64,000 nucleotides of DNA. Origin: Augochlora pura (Eukaryota; Arthropoda; Insecta; Hymenoptera; Halictidae). The position numbers and the translations under genes are program-made. The notes below the pieces were generated by a model. That model was not told the origin of the DNA, searched no databases, and saw nothing but the letters and a program-made list of their open reading frames with translations. Below, piece by piece: positions 25,439-37,552 of this stretch. Every line of letters starts with the position of its first letter. Within the stretch, counting starts at the first letter, position 1. The DNA lies in contig NC_135774.1 in the NCBI RefSeq assembly GCF_028453695.1, positions 21,266,001 through 21,330,000 of the forward strand. The letters run 5' to 3'.

Positions 25439-27400
25439 GTTTGCATTTAGTAAATCTGAGAATATTCTTCTTGGAAGTTTTGTATTTATGATATAAGTGA
25501 AGTATACAAATGGACGGTGTAGATTAATACAAAGGGAAAGGTTCCAAAAAAAACATACATACTAAAAAATGGTCTTTTAAAGGCAAACTACAAGGACACT
25601 ATCTTCAATAATAACGATAAATTGCATCATTTAAAACTATTTATTCTATGTTAAGACAGTATTTGACATTATATTTCATAAACTTCTTTCGTGCCATACT
25701 CATATTCTCATTGTACATATAAATACTTTTTTTAACATTGTTTCATATATTTTCTTTTTATTTATATACTTTTGAACGTACAAAAACTTTCATGTACTAC
25801 TATAAATACAGAAAATGTTCTTACTTCTGCACAGATAAGAATAAGAATCTCTTTTTGAAATTATTAATTGATATTTAATGTATTTTTTTTTTGTTTATAT
25901 ATATCTTATTATGATAGAGATTTATATGTTTCAATCGAGATATATACTTGTCTTTATATTACAATTATGTTTAAATGTGTACCAAATAAATTATAATTGC
26001 ACTTCTACTGCAGTCATCAGTGATATTATTTCACTTATTACTATTGATCTTTGACTCATTACTATGCTACAACTCTTACTATACTATTATAACTATGATT
26101 ATCATTATTAATGCTATTATAACTACCTCCACTACTACTGCTGCACTACTACTTGCTGTTATTACTCATAGTATCATCGTTAGTGCTACTTCTATAACTG
26201 TTACTACTGTTACAGTTAATCAGGTTGTCATTACATACTTAGAACTTTTATGATATTTAGAAACATAAAACATATCAAAAATGTCACAAGATTTAGTGTG
26301 ATACATGTCTCTCAATGTTTTTTTGGAACTTAGCCCCTTGAAATCAACAATAACATTCAGTTACCCATGAACACGATTAAAAAGAAAATGAATGCACAAT
26401 TAACATTAGTAACGTTTAGTGATACTCTATTATGTAGTATAAACTATTTAATTCAGCTGTACATTGTATCCATATTGTTCTATCATATATTATTTACCTT
26501 TATCAATAGTCTAAGAATATATATGAAATTGAAGAGTCTGGCATGAGCTGTACAGTATCGTTGATACCTACCACAAAGTATGGCATGAAAAAAAATATAT
26601 ATAATATAGTTCATTTACAGTGGGTAACTTATAGTGGTTTCAATTTAAAGGATTATCGAATGTTTGACTATTGTGTAAACAATGTTTTTAATGTGCAGAA
26701 TGTTTTTTTACTTCTTTTATGAAAACCATAATATACATTCACTCATTGTTGAAAAAAAAAATAAATGTAATGTTTTCCAATGTAAGTGATTTGTTATTCG
26801 CTTGTCACTAAGTTATAAAGCATTTTATAGCATTCAAGCCAGATGTTCTTCAATATGTTATATTTGCATAGTATAAGTTCGCTAGAAAACCTTTTGCCCA
26901 AGGACTCTGACCGATCTTCAAAAAGATGTCAAAGTGATATTTCTTGTAACAATAAATTCTAGTAGTGAAAGAAGTGCAAAATACTAACAAAAGCACTTTT
27001 TATTGTACTGACAGTATGTATGTATGTACGTAAAAATGTTGCAGAGTTAAATTTTAAATTTGAGGAATTGGAAACAAAAGCCTCGCTTGCCACATGTAAT
27101 CATAATAAAACATTTTCAGATGGCTTTCCTGTGTTCACTTATCATTTATGTTACTATAATACCTATGTTTTGTATAAATGAATATATAAAATATTTATTT
27201 CGATAGTTTTAGTTTCGTATATATTTCTGTTATATACATTCCTAATTTGGTATCAAGCTGTATTTAATATTTAACCAATATTTTTAAAATTAGTGAATTG
27301 TATGTATAATGTATACATGAAACATATATACTTGCAAATTTGTACAATGTACAATAATGATCAGTACATGTTTATAATGTCAATAAATAAAATAAGTATA
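25439..27400 (+). other. Homer 3'UTR and downstream DNA
   Basis: This AT-rich region follows the Homer stop with several AATAAA signals (25985, then near 26760, 26950 and 27380), so a long or alternatively ended 3'UTR is likely. It contains a Pumilio-type TGTACATA at 25712-25719. It also holds a 200-bp degenerate trinucleotide stretch (26020-26230). No gene is supported; the 77-codon frame at 26020-26253 is an artefact of that repeat. Confidence 0.5.
26020..26230 (+). repeat. Cryptic trinucleotide repeat (ACT/ATT-type)
   Basis: A degenerate period-3 tract dominated by 'act', 'att' and 'gct' triplets ('actactactgctgcactact' style) lies in the probable Homer 3'UTR. Its period keeps one frame open, rich in Thr, Ile and Ala. 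Confidence 0.6.
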
Positions 27401-28479
27401 GGAGTATCATCATTATACTTTATAAATATAAAAAACAAGCGATTTTAAGGAACTAATACAAATCAATTAAACAAATTAGACAGGTATAATTGCATTAATG
27501 TTCAGTATTAGTAATACTGTAGTTTGATATATTTCAATAACGGTATCACGTTTATTTATATAATAGGTTTCCACATCATTCTATTTGTTTAATAAATGTG
27601 CTTTTGTAAGAATTTTTCTAAAAAATTTGAAACCGCATTTATTGTAAGTGTTAAAACCGCGAAAGAAAATCTCCCGCCTTATAATCATATTGTACTCGCA
27701 AAGGCTGGTATGTACTTATATGTATGTATGTATATAGTCTACCATCTACAGTTAGTCGTAGCAGAACAAGCACACACTATAGCGAAGTTCTTCCGAACTC
27801 TATATCAATAACGCAAAACAGAAACACAACATCGTAACGTGCGGTGAAATTTTGTATTATAAAATGAAAAATTTATATATTGACATCTGTGGCTATTAAG
27901 CGTTAGTGATCCTACTGTATTATTGTTAACACTTACATGCTACGATATAAAACTTGCATTGTGCATCTGAAGTTTTCAAACTGAGTTACTCATTTTTTAA
28001 AAATTCATTTTAAGGAAAAGTTCGTTCGATCTTGCTTACTATTACATTGTAAAAGCAAGCGGTAAGTTTACATTAAGAATTAACAGTAAGACTGATCAAA
28101 TAAATATAGTAAAAGGTATTAAATTTGTACAGAACTGAGCTAACAGAATCACGTTTGCACTGTGTAGTAATATTCTTATGTAGTATTATTTTGTAGTATT
28201 TTTATGTTTCTATGAAAATAACTTAATACATTATATAACTATATGTTCTATTAAATATTTTATTACAAATTTTTGTGAAGTATGTGTGCATTTCTCTAAT
28301 AAAACCAGTGTTCTGTTTGTCAAAACTTCTGCATAACCTTGTAATTATTTTCTTCCTTATTTGTCAGATTTAAAAATTAACTGAAATACATGAGATTTAA
28401 TTTATGTTATAGGCATCTTTACACGTCCATAATGAGATGCATAAATAGTAAACTATTTTATTAAATGTTATAGGTAAAG
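27400..28479 (+). other. Spacer and likely 5' region of the ICln gene
   Basis: About 1.1 kb between the last Homer polyadenylation signals and the ICln start. It should contain the ICln promoter. A possible 3' splice site 'gttatag|gtaaag' ends seven bases before the ICln ATG, hinting at an untranslated leader exon upstream. The short frame at 27596-27811 is not recognised. Confidence 0.4.
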
Positions 28480-29548
28480 ATGGTCGTACTTAGCAATTTT
28501 CTTGCTCCGCAAGAAGGAATACGTCACGAAGAACAAAATACCACTGTGTATATTAATGACACAGAAGTAGGAAAAGGAACTCTGTACATTACAGAAAGGT
28601 GAAAACTAAATTAAAGCAAATTTATATTGCATAGTCGTACTGATGTATTTTAATATAATGTTCGCATTGGTAGCTTGTTTTCTTGGGTGAACTATGATAC
28701 ACAACAAGGATTTTCACTTGAATATCCTCATATATCTTTACATGGCATATCAAGAGATCAAATAGGACATCCAAGACAATGTTTATATATTATGGTTAAT
28801 GCAAAAGTAGACCTTCCAGGTACATTAATCTTCTTTTTAACATTTTTGTATAAATATTTTGAAATATTATAAAAGTTGAATAGAATTTACTTAAATGCGA
28901 AAATCAAACATTATTTAAATATCGTAGTCTTATATCTGATATTTTGAATAATCCCAAAGGTTTCATCATTGACGTAATTACAATTTCCTAACTTTTTGTA
29001 GACGTACCCATACCACCTCCCACTGACAGTGGTTCAGAAAATGAGGACGAAGATGCAGACACACCTATTACGGAAATGCGTTTTGCTCCTGATAATACAA
29101 ATAATTTAGATGCTATGTTTCAAGCAATGAATAATTGTCAAGCACTTCATCCTGATCCACAAGATAGTTTTTCAGATGGTAAATGATACAGCTATTATTA
29201 ATTTTCGTGTAAAAAATTCACGATAAGAATTTTTGTAATATACATCTATTTTGCAGCTGAAGAAGATATTTATGAAGATGCAGAAGAAGATGATTTTGAA
29301 AATTATGAAGTTGGCGCTGGTGATGCTCCCTATATTTTACCATCAGGTAGCATTTATTTAATTTAATATTAACATAAAATAGTATTTGAACAAAGTGTAA
29401 TATTAATGAGAATTGTTTTATCTAATGGTGTGCTTATCATAATTTTATATGAAAAGAACAAATAGTGTCCAATCACAATGGCACAGAAGCAGATGATGCT
29501 ATGGATGTAGAAGCAGGTCAATTTGAAGATGCAGAAGAAGATCCATAA
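28480..29548 (+). CDS. icln: Methylosome subunit pICln
   Basis: ICln is an Sm-protein chaperone. It holds Sm proteins for arginine methylation by PRMT5 and delivers them to the SMN complex for snRNP assembly; it was first described as a swelling-linked chloride-conductance regulator. Five exons join in frame: 28480-28598, 28674-28819, 29002-29178, 29257-29346 and 29457-29548, giving 207 residues. The N-terminal PH-like fold is visible: 'TTVYINDTEVGKGTLYITES', 'LFSWVNYDTQQGFSLEYP', 'ISLHGISRD' and 'CLYIMVNAK'. A proline turn and a long acidic region follow ('SENEDEDADTP', 'EEDIYEDAEEDDFENYEVGAGD'), as in other family members. All introns are short and GT-AG. The ATG has a purine at -3. Confidence 0.94.
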
Positions 29549-30446
29549 TGGATGGTGATGGCAAAAAGGATGATTGCATTTAGTATTAATTTATAATTAC
29601 TGGTATCATATATTATTGTAGATATGTGATATTATGACAGACTGTATTACAGAGCTGTAACAAACATAAACACACCTAACATTTATTTATATTCATTTTG
29701 TACACGAGAATAATTTCGTAGATAAAAATAAATAATTGTATATCAAATTTAACGTTTTGCATCTGTTTTTTGAAGAACAAAATAATTAATTTCTTGCATT
29801 GCTTAAAATAAAAATAATATTTAAGATAACAAGTTGTTACTAATATCTATTTCGAAATAATAAAATTTTACAATGCAGCCTTGAATGTATATTTTTATAT
29901 TTAACAAACGGAAACGAATCATTATAATATGATTTAGTAGTACTATTTTAAATATGTCAATACGTAAATTTGTATCGCGAAATTTACATGTTTACATTAA
30001 ATGAAATTAGTATGGCAAGTTAGCCAAATAAAGTTTATTTGAATTTCTAATTTATTTTTATTTATACATAGTAACTATATAACTTACTATGCATGCAACA
30101 AGGAAAAACGGTTGTATTTAAATGTATCAATTGTATAAAGGAAGATATTAACTTTGTTGTTCAATAATTTTTGTTCATTGATATTCCCTAAAATACATAT
30201 TGACACATATAATAAACTTATGTAGGTCTAATATATTAAGTAAACAACATTTTTACAATGAAAAACACGTTGAATTGCGAATCTGTATAAATAATAAATG
30301 TGAGTTCCAAAATTATAAATAAAAAACCCTAAGTTGTCAAAAATTATACAGAAACGTACGAAGACCATTGTAGTTTATAGTATTGTATAAAATCACTTCT
30401 GTCTTTACAGTATGACAAAAATTGTTTAAACACCGATAGAAAGAAT
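29549..30446. other. Convergent 3' ends of ICln and Upf2
   Basis: ICln (plus) and Upf2 (minus) end toward each other across about 900 bp of AT-rich DNA. A plus-strand AATAAA lies at 29727. Minus-strand AATAAA signals (tttatt on the plus strand) lie near 30034 and 30051. The two 3'UTRs need not overlap. Confidence 0.55.
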
Positions 30447-33400
30447 TTATCGAATCTTTTTGGGGCCAAAAATAAGATCAGCGTCTGGTGCACCTTTTGG
30501 ATGATTGTATTTTTGTCGCCGTTCTCTATTTAAATTTACTGTTACTGGTCTTGTACTCTGGTTAATTGTTTCCTGATAATCTTCTTCCTCTTGTCTTTCT
30601 GTGATATTCAACGTTAATCTTTTAACTCGTTCTTTTTCTTCTTTTTGTTCTTGTTCTCGATTTCGAAGATTCATTGCTAATTCTGATGACACAGGAACGG
30701 CTAAATTTTTGTACTGCTGTTTATTACCTTTTCTTAGCATAAGAACAAAGTCAACCGTATTATTATCAGACGGTCTTTCCTGTAATTGTTCGTACGTCTT
30801 CTTAGTAGTTTTAACATGTAAAGGAACTGAAATGTCTACTTGTTGTGGTTTTACAGAATCTCGCATTCTGTCTTGTATATTATCTGAAACCATTTTATCA
30901 AGAGCAGATAAAAAGTCATCATCTTCGGGACAACTCACTCTTCTGGGACCAGCAGGTAATGCTGCATTTAATTCTGTGACATCCATAAGAACACCATCTG
31001 TGCCACCTTCTGATAAACTTTGATCTCCCTGCGTATTTTCTTGAGTACCCATAGTATCATCTCTTTCTCCATCAGCTGTCCATTCTTCTTCTGATTGTGC
31101 TTCAGAACAGTCTTCAGATTCCTCAAAATGTAAATCAGCTACACCCTTTGCATCTCCACTGCCATTTCCAGATGTTATAGTCACTTCTTCATCTCCTTCA
31201 GCAATTACACCCATATCAGATTCTGTATCGGCACCATCTTCCGCGGTAGGATTTCCAAGAGTGGGATACAATGTATTTCGCAGTTCTTCCACTGCAGATT
31301 GTGCTTCTTTATAACTTTGAAATAATTGCATTTTAGGCCTCAACATTGTTAGTGTATCGCGGTACATATAATCTATACCTACAGGAAAAGTATTATCAGG
31401 ACCCCAAATAGGATCTGTGTATTTAAACCAGTAATAATTTTGAAAGAATATTAGAAAATAGTCAAGTTTCTTCTTGCTAGAACCACCAATGAAATACTGT
31501 CCACAGGTTTCTAATAATGTACAGACTAATCGAATTCTGAATAAGTGTTCTGGGGGATCTAGAACACTTGGTATATTGTGATCCATGCTAACTCCAAAAG
31601 TAATTAGCAAATATAAAGTTCGGAAAATATCTCCACTTTCCACCATACGATAATTATATAATTCTCCAAGATATTTAACCATTGCAATGCGACGTTGATT
31701 AAATTTTGGTAAATTGATTTCCATACATAATCTTATATCTTCTAACACACCATCGACTACATGAGGACCTATAGTTTCATAATGCGCAACAAGTCCAGCT
31801 AATAAACTTCCTACACATCGAATATTTAAATATTTAACATTATAAGCGGCAGTGAGACATTTAATAGCATAAGAGGATACATTTTCATCTTCCCAGTCTA
31901 ATTTACGCATCCACTTAAGAACTTTATCAGTATTAGTTTTTGAAAGATCTTGATATAATAATTTTCTTATAAATTCATGAATTGGTGGTCTGTCCTTTTT
32001 CGAAACACCTCCAGTAGATTCTGGTGGATTTACAAAATAATATGCATTTTCAATTATTGTTACATAACGTGAGTCTAATGCAGTAACTGCCTTCTTACGC
32101 ATCATCTGTTCCAAATATACTTTTGTTCTTTGGTGCGAATCTGGAGAACAAAACAAGTATCTTCCACATGTTTCTAATAAGTTACATGCCATTTCAATAT
32201 GATGATGAGTAAAGTCATGCAGCAAAACTTTTAAACAATATAATGCCTCTATCTTTGAGTATAGTTTAAATTTAACAAGTTCACCAATGTACCGCACAAC
32301 TTTTACTTTTGATTCAATATTAATTTGATCTTTTTTTCGTACATGATACTTAAAATCATGCTTCAACATTAAACATAAGTCATTACCAACATCTGGCATA
32401 ACACGGTACAGAATAGCAGCCAGACGTGAATAAAATGGTAATAAATCCAGGCGAATTCTAGACACACCAAATAATGCTTTCACTAACTTTTTTTTGTTAT
32501 GTTTTGTATTGAGACTCATTAAAAAGTGAACAGCAGCATTGTCGATCATTTCACGATTAACACAATTCGGTAAATGAGTTATAAATGCATCCAAGAGTAT
32601 TTTATTACTAATGTTTGCAACTTGAGGTTCCTCAACTTCTGCTTCCGGCTCATCTACTTTTTCAGTTTCTTCCAATTCATCAAATGTGATTTCTTCATCC
32701 AAAGCTTCTTCACTTATTGGTGCATCTTGTTTAGGTACTTCTTTAAAATTCGATCCTGGAAGGAATACTGTTAGATCTGTCAAAACTTCATAAAATCGTC
32801 TGGTCTCTTCATCTCCCCACATGTCTTCAAGAATACTATTCTCTTCCCCTTCACTAATCATTTTCAATGTTTCTTCTGCTTCTGCTTTCATTTCGCTATC
32901 AACAGGAAGTTCTGGCATGGGTTCGTCCAAAGTATCTGAAAAACTTTGCACATTATTGAGCAAACGTTCATAAGATACTTGAAGACTTTCAAGTTTGTCT
33001 TTTCTTTCAGAACTGAGTTCACCTCTAGTTTGTAAAATCTTTCGATTTTGTTTTTCAAAAGCTTGAAGGTCTTTGTGTTCTTTCAATAAGTGCTTACATA
33101 AAGAATTGTAATATTCTCTTAACAATAATCTAACATTTTGCTGTTTATCAGGTGAAAGTAATTTACTTTTAGGTATTAATACATTCAATTTTTCTGATAT
33201 TTCCCTTACTCGTTTAGGCACAAGACCTGCATAATCTTCACCGCAGTGTTTGCAGAAACTTAATATAATACTTGCGTTGTTATGTTCTTCTTTATCCATA
33301 TTAATTAAAACTGTCAATGCTGAACCAAGTAGAGGCAGTCCCTGTTTATGTGTAAAAATACCTGCATTAACTAATTCAGCATAAAATCTAAGATCCACTC

Positions 33401-33887
33401 TTAATTTACTCGGATTTGTAATTTTATCCACAATCTTTAAAGACAAAATTCTTTGCCAATTTTCAAAGAAATGCGTTGAAAATTCTGCATATGTCTGATG
33501 CAGGAAACTGCATATTTTTATGGCAGGTGCAACATCTGTCATTTTCAGTTTGGCATCAACTAGAGCAGTAGCAACTTCACTCACATATTTCGTTAAATTC
33601 AAATGTATCATATCTTTTAGAACTGTTTCTAATTGTATACTGCTAAAATTTTTTAATTTTTTTACAAATGTTGTGTTTCTTTTCAATGTTGAATCCAATT
33701 TACTAAAATATGTATCCGATGGTCTATTAGGATTTAAGTTTGCTGCTCGAATTTCTTCTTTTGTAGCCAATCGTTGCTCAGTTTCCTTAAGGTAGTCCGT
33801 CAAGTATTGCTTATCTTCTTCAGACACAACATCCTGTTCAGCAACTGCTTCTGCAGCTTCTGGTACTGTTTCTTCAGCTTCAGACAT
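30447..33887 (-). CDS. Upf2: Upf2, regulator of nonsense transcripts 2
   Basis: Core nonsense-mediated decay factor bridging Upf1 and the exon-junction component Upf3. The 1146-residue protein is read from one uninterrupted exon. Three MIF4G modules are visible: about 67-290 ('VKKLKNFSSIQLETVLKDM'), 428-618 ('LLDAFITHLPNCVNREMIDN', 'LLETCGRYLF') and 636-846 ('LCMEINLPKFNQRRIAMVKY', 'LLETCGQYFI'), the third being the Upf3-binding one. A strongly acidic stretch (about 877-1000) follows, then the conserved C-terminal Upf1-binding part ('NTVDFVLMLRKGNKQQYKNL') and the end 'GAPDADLIFGPKKIR'. It is somewhat shorter than vertebrate UPF2 because the N-terminal lysine-rich extension is absent. A 3' splice site (tatgtag at about 33901) sits just before the start, so the gene probably has an untranslated first exon. 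Confidence 0.96.
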   Translation of the reverse strand: MSEAEETVPEAAEAVAEQDVVSEEDKQYLTDYLKETEQRLATKEEIRAANLNPNRPSDTYFSKLDSTLKRNTTFVKKLKNFSSIQLETVLKDMIHLNLTKYVSEVATALVDAKLKMTDVAPAIKICSFLHQTYAEFSTHFFENWQRILSLKIVDKITNPSKLRVDLRFYAELVNAGIFTHKQGLPLLGSALTVLINMDKEEHNNASIILSFCKHCGEDYAGLVPKRVREISEKLNVLIPKSKLLSPDKQQNVRLLLREYYNSLCKHLLKEHKDLQAFEKQNRKILQTRGELSSERKDKLESLQVSYERLLNNVQSFSDTLDEPMPELPVDSEMKAEAEETLKMISEGEENSILEDMWGDEETRRFYEVLTDLTVFLPGSNFKEVPKQDAPISEEALDEEITFDELEETEKVDEPEAEVEEPQVANISNKILLDAFITHLPNCVNREMIDNAAVHFLMSLNTKHNKKKLVKALFGVSRIRLDLLPFYSRLAAILYRVMPDVGNDLCLMLKHDFKYHVRKKDQINIESKVKVVRYIGELVKFKLYSKIEALYCLKVLLHDFTHHHIEMACNLLETCGRYLFCSPDSHQRTKVYLEQMMRKKAVTALDSRYVTIIENAYYFVNPPESTGGVSKKDRPPIHEFIRKLLYQDLSKTNTDKVLKWMRKLDWEDENVSSYAIKCLTAAYNVKYLNIRCVGSLLAGLVAHYETIGPHVVDGVLEDIRLCMEINLPKFNQRRIAMVKYLGELYNYRMVESGDIFRTLYLLITFGVSMDHNIPSVLDPPEHLFRIRLVCTLLETCGQYFIGGSSKKKLDYFLIFFQNYYWFKYTDPIWGPDNTFPVGIDYMYRDTLTMLRPKMQLFQSYKEAQSAVEELRNTLYPTLGNPTAEDGADTESDMGVIAEGDEEVTITSGNGSGDAKGVADLHFEESEDCSEAQSEEEWTADGERDDTMGTQENTQGDQSLSEGGTDGVLMDVTELNAALPAGPRRVSCPEDDDFLSALDKMVSDNIQDRMRDSVKPQQVDISVPLHVKTTKKTYEQLQERPSDNNTVDFVLMLRKGNKQQYKNLAVPVSSELAMNLRNREQEQKEEKERVKRLTLNITERQEEEDYQETINQSTRPVTVNLNRERRQKYNHPKGAPDADLIFGPKKIR

Positions 33888-34430
33888 TGTTTCAATCTGC
33901 TACATAAAACAAATACATACAATTTTGAAATATATCATTATCTAAGATTACTTTCACTAATTTGTACATTATGACTTTTATTGATTACTGTATATATTTA
34001 TTACTGAAACATATTGTACGAAAATAATTATTTCAATTTTATTATTATTATAAATAATACAAAAAATATTACGAGTACTGTTTTTAAATGTGTTATTATG
34101 TAGTTATATTCAAATGATAAGGTCACAGATTATAGAATCGTTTCATTTAAATGATTTAGTAGCAAAACTTTCGACCTTTTTATTATTCAAACAGTATTTA
34201 TTTTATAGAATTCATTGTCTACTCACATTTTAAAATGGAAACAAGGTTATGTTATGGTAGACGACAGCTACATTCAATAATCTCTCAATTTGAGAACCAT
34301 ATCCGGGGACAATGAGGTTCTTGAATTAAGAAAATGCAACAAATCGCTGTGCTCTCATTGGTTGACGATTCACAGCTGACAGTGCTGTTCCCATAGTCAA
34401 TGATAAAGAGAAGAAATAGCGAGTGAGCAA
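33888..34430 (-). promoter_or_regulatory. Putative Upf2 leader intron and promoter
   Basis: Read on the minus strand, a donor 'aaaat|gtgagt' lies at 34227/34226 and an acceptor 'gttttatgtag' or 'tagcag' lies at about 33901-33898, right before the Upf2 leader. This predicts an untranslated exon upstream of 34227. A CCAAT box on the minus strand lies at about 34357-34361 within less AT-rich DNA, a plausible proximal promoter. Transcript evidence is absent. Confidence 0.4.
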
Positions 34431-37400
34431 GACAGCATGACATCAACAGAACACATCGAATCAAGTCACACTTACATCCAATGTATCTTATCTCATTTTA
34501 TCGTACTTGTGGTTTCACTCTTTTCTTTCTCATATTTTTTAAAAAGAGTATGAAATGTTGTAACATTCACCCTATCAACCCGATCTATCACCAATAGTTT
34601 CACAGTTTTTCAAACATCTATACAACTCTTTTCACGGAATAAACATTTTGCGAAGATAATATTGGAATCTTCATAGTCGAATTAATTCATGTAAAAGAAA
34701 TATAAAATTTAATGTGTAAATATTATTTTTAAAAAACAGTTTCAATCTGCTGTTACGCGTGTGAGTCAGCCGACTGAAAACAATCTCACTCCCAGGGCGC
34801 GACGGAAGGAGAGAGGGCTGCGCTTCAACTTTGCGTATCGCTCCTTCTCTTATCTTTTACGCAAACGACACATTTTCTTCTGGTCCTCTATCTGAGGAAG
34901 CCAAATTACTAACGAGTGTTCCTGTATTATTTTTGAAAAAAAGTAACTGCATATTGATCGAAAAAATCGACAGACATATATATGCGCTCTTAGTCCACGC
35001 CGATGAGTTAAAGTAAACGCATATCTGCGTCCACAGAGCCCTAAGGGTTAATAATATTTGTGACAGTTTTTAAATTAATAGGAAATTCATAAAATCTTTG
35101 TTCGTTACTTCGAACGCGGCTCAAAGTCGAAACGAGTCGGCTGGCTCGCGCGCATAACAGCAGGTTGAAACGTGCGCGCGCACCCAACTTTATTCATTAA
35201 GAACTCGTTAACAAAGCCGCGGATTGCATTTCGGCAAAGGAAAAGGCGTCAGGAACCCCCTATTTCCCGGAGTATGTGTAATTTCGAAACACCCTGTATA
35301 ACATTATATTTTATTCTAATATTAGCTTTTGTATTGAGGATATCAGAAAGATATAGCATTTATATTCGTATTCGTGATGGGTGGTGGTATACCACTGGCG
35401 AAAAGTACAAGTTAAATATCGCACCTAGTGTTTCAGAGTACCTGGCAAAAGGATGCGTAAAAAGAGTGAGATCGCAAGCACGAATAAGTGAGACGGCTAG
35501 GTTTCTCGTCCGTGGGTACAGTCGCATAGTACCCGCTGCTTTCGTGCTGTCTCTCTCGATCATCATCTGTTCTCTTCCTAAACCAGCTGCACGAAGCTGG
35601 ATGCGCATTAAAATGGTGGGGATAAAAAAGCGCAATATGGTGAGACATCACTGTATCCTCACCCTCGTGTGCGCACTATCGCGGCAATACCACCACCAAT
35701 CATCATCAAATTGCAACCGGAAGGCGAGACATCCGATGAATAAGCGTTCAGCTGAGGTACTTCAATTTTCCTATTGGCCAAGAAGGGTGGACGGGAAAAG
35801 AAGATGGAAAGACATTAATAATTCCACGGAAAACGTCGGGTATTATGTAGTGAGATCAGAGGATACACATCTTAGAGCTCAGAAAATGAAGTAATTTTAT
35901 TTTCACACAAATTCATGAAGAGCAGAGCACTTTGTCGGGCTAAAAGCGATCACCTAAACCCACAAAAATCCCCAAATTCTACCAAACAATACGCAACAAT
36001 AGTATAATCAAAACTCTAAATCAATTCTCTAAATTACGAGACACTACGTCCAGAAAGTTATGTTAGTCAAAAAGTTGAAGAAACTCATAGATTTTAATGA
36101 AGCAAAAACTAATATTACAAATATTTTGTTTAAGTCCTTAGAAATTAGTCAAGAGCTGAAGAAACAAACTCTACTATTAGGTGTAGATCATAGTGAAGTT
36201 TATAATATAACTATACATTATACATACATAAAGTATTCATTCAATACTACATACCTCTGTTACATATATGTGTATATGCATACCAGAAGAGACATCCATT
36301 GCAATATTTTTACAGTTAAAGCCAGTCCACAAGTGCTTCAAAAGTTAAAGACAGAATCATTAGCTATTAATTTCAACATTCGATGATAACAGCCCTTATT
36401 GATAATGAACATTCAAAAAGAAAATTAGTTATAATATTAAGTGTTGATTTCAATAAAATAATGAAATTTAAAGATTTAGTATAATAATAAATATCTAAAA
36501 TTAAATATTTTGAATATAATATTGAACTAAAAATTATTTTAATTCCATGTAGCCTCATCTATTTTGTTCTCTAAATTTTGATTTATTTATTATGAATATG
36601 ACAAATGAATAAGCACGAAACAAGGATAAGTTGATATTAGTCGAGAATTGGAAAATAAGTTATGAATGAAATCATACAATGTCAATTAAACATTTTTTTA
36701 TCAAAATACTTAATCTTATATTGTTTCTTTTATTAATTTATTTATGAGTAAAACTGTGTACAAGTATGCCCTTGTTTTATGCGTACTGTACCCCAAATAT
36801 GTTAGTAACTAATATGGCGGAATAGGTACATGTTGACTTTTCGAGTTCCGGAGATCTTGGATTCAAATATTTCTACATAGTAGAATTTAAAAAGCATCAA
36901 GTTAGTTGTTATTCATTTCTCCTACTATCGATATAGATTAATAGGATTATTGATGCCACATGTTGCATACGTAATTGCACTAAATATTATTAACAATGAG
37001 TGCCTACGTTATCCATTAAATCAGCTTACTAGCAAGCAACTAATCTCAATTTTAAAAAGGAATGTATGATAATCGCCTTCGGAAAATAAAGGAATGTGCA
37101 ATTTTTTAAATTATTTTGATTCTAAATAAAGATAATGCGACTTACGTAATGAAAGTGTTAATATCAGTTTTATATGTTTTATCGAAAGGTTAAGAGGTGC
37201 GTTTATTATTTGAGATTCAATATATTGAAAAATCAGTATAATTTTACTTAGCCCAAATAAACCTGATAATGTGAATTTTATGTAAGTATAATTTGTTTTA
37301 ATACATCGATACTGCTCGACAGTATGGTTAATTTTAATACATTTGCTGGGTCCACTTACACGAATTTCAAAACTCAGGATTAATATAGAAACACTATATA

Positions 37401-37552
37401 GATTTTGGCATATTTGTAATCAATTTCAGTTTTAATAACCACAAAAGCAATTTTGTAAAATATTTTATGTGATCTTATCAGTACAAAAAAAAAAATGATA
37501 TTTTATGCCATTTATTTCATTAATTCAGTTATTTAGTTAATCTTTCAGAAAT
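34431..37552. other. Intergenic DNA between Upf2 and the RS-protein gene
   Basis: A less AT-rich patch at about 34750-35900 carries a 240-codon plus-strand frame (35172-35894) of unusual composition with no recognisable domain. Near 35285 it contains 'tttcgaaacaccctgtata', a kind of sequence common at ends of insect transposable elements. The remainder is AT-rich. The 108-codon frame at 36060-36386 has no recognised family. Just before the next gene a 3' splice site (ctttcag at 37548) implies an untranslated exon somewhere in this space. Confidence 0.35.

Noticed and set aside
30601..31023. Plus-strand frame inside Upf2
   Set aside because: Antisense shadow of the Upf2 coding sequence.
35172..35894. 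240-codon plus-strand open frame
   Set aside because: No domain, mixed composition and a transposon-end-like motif inside it. Overlapping minus-strand frames are also open. Not supported as a gene.
36060..36386. 108-codon frame before the RS-protein gene
   Set aside because: AT-driven composition with Tyr/Ile-rich stretches and no recognised family or splice partner.
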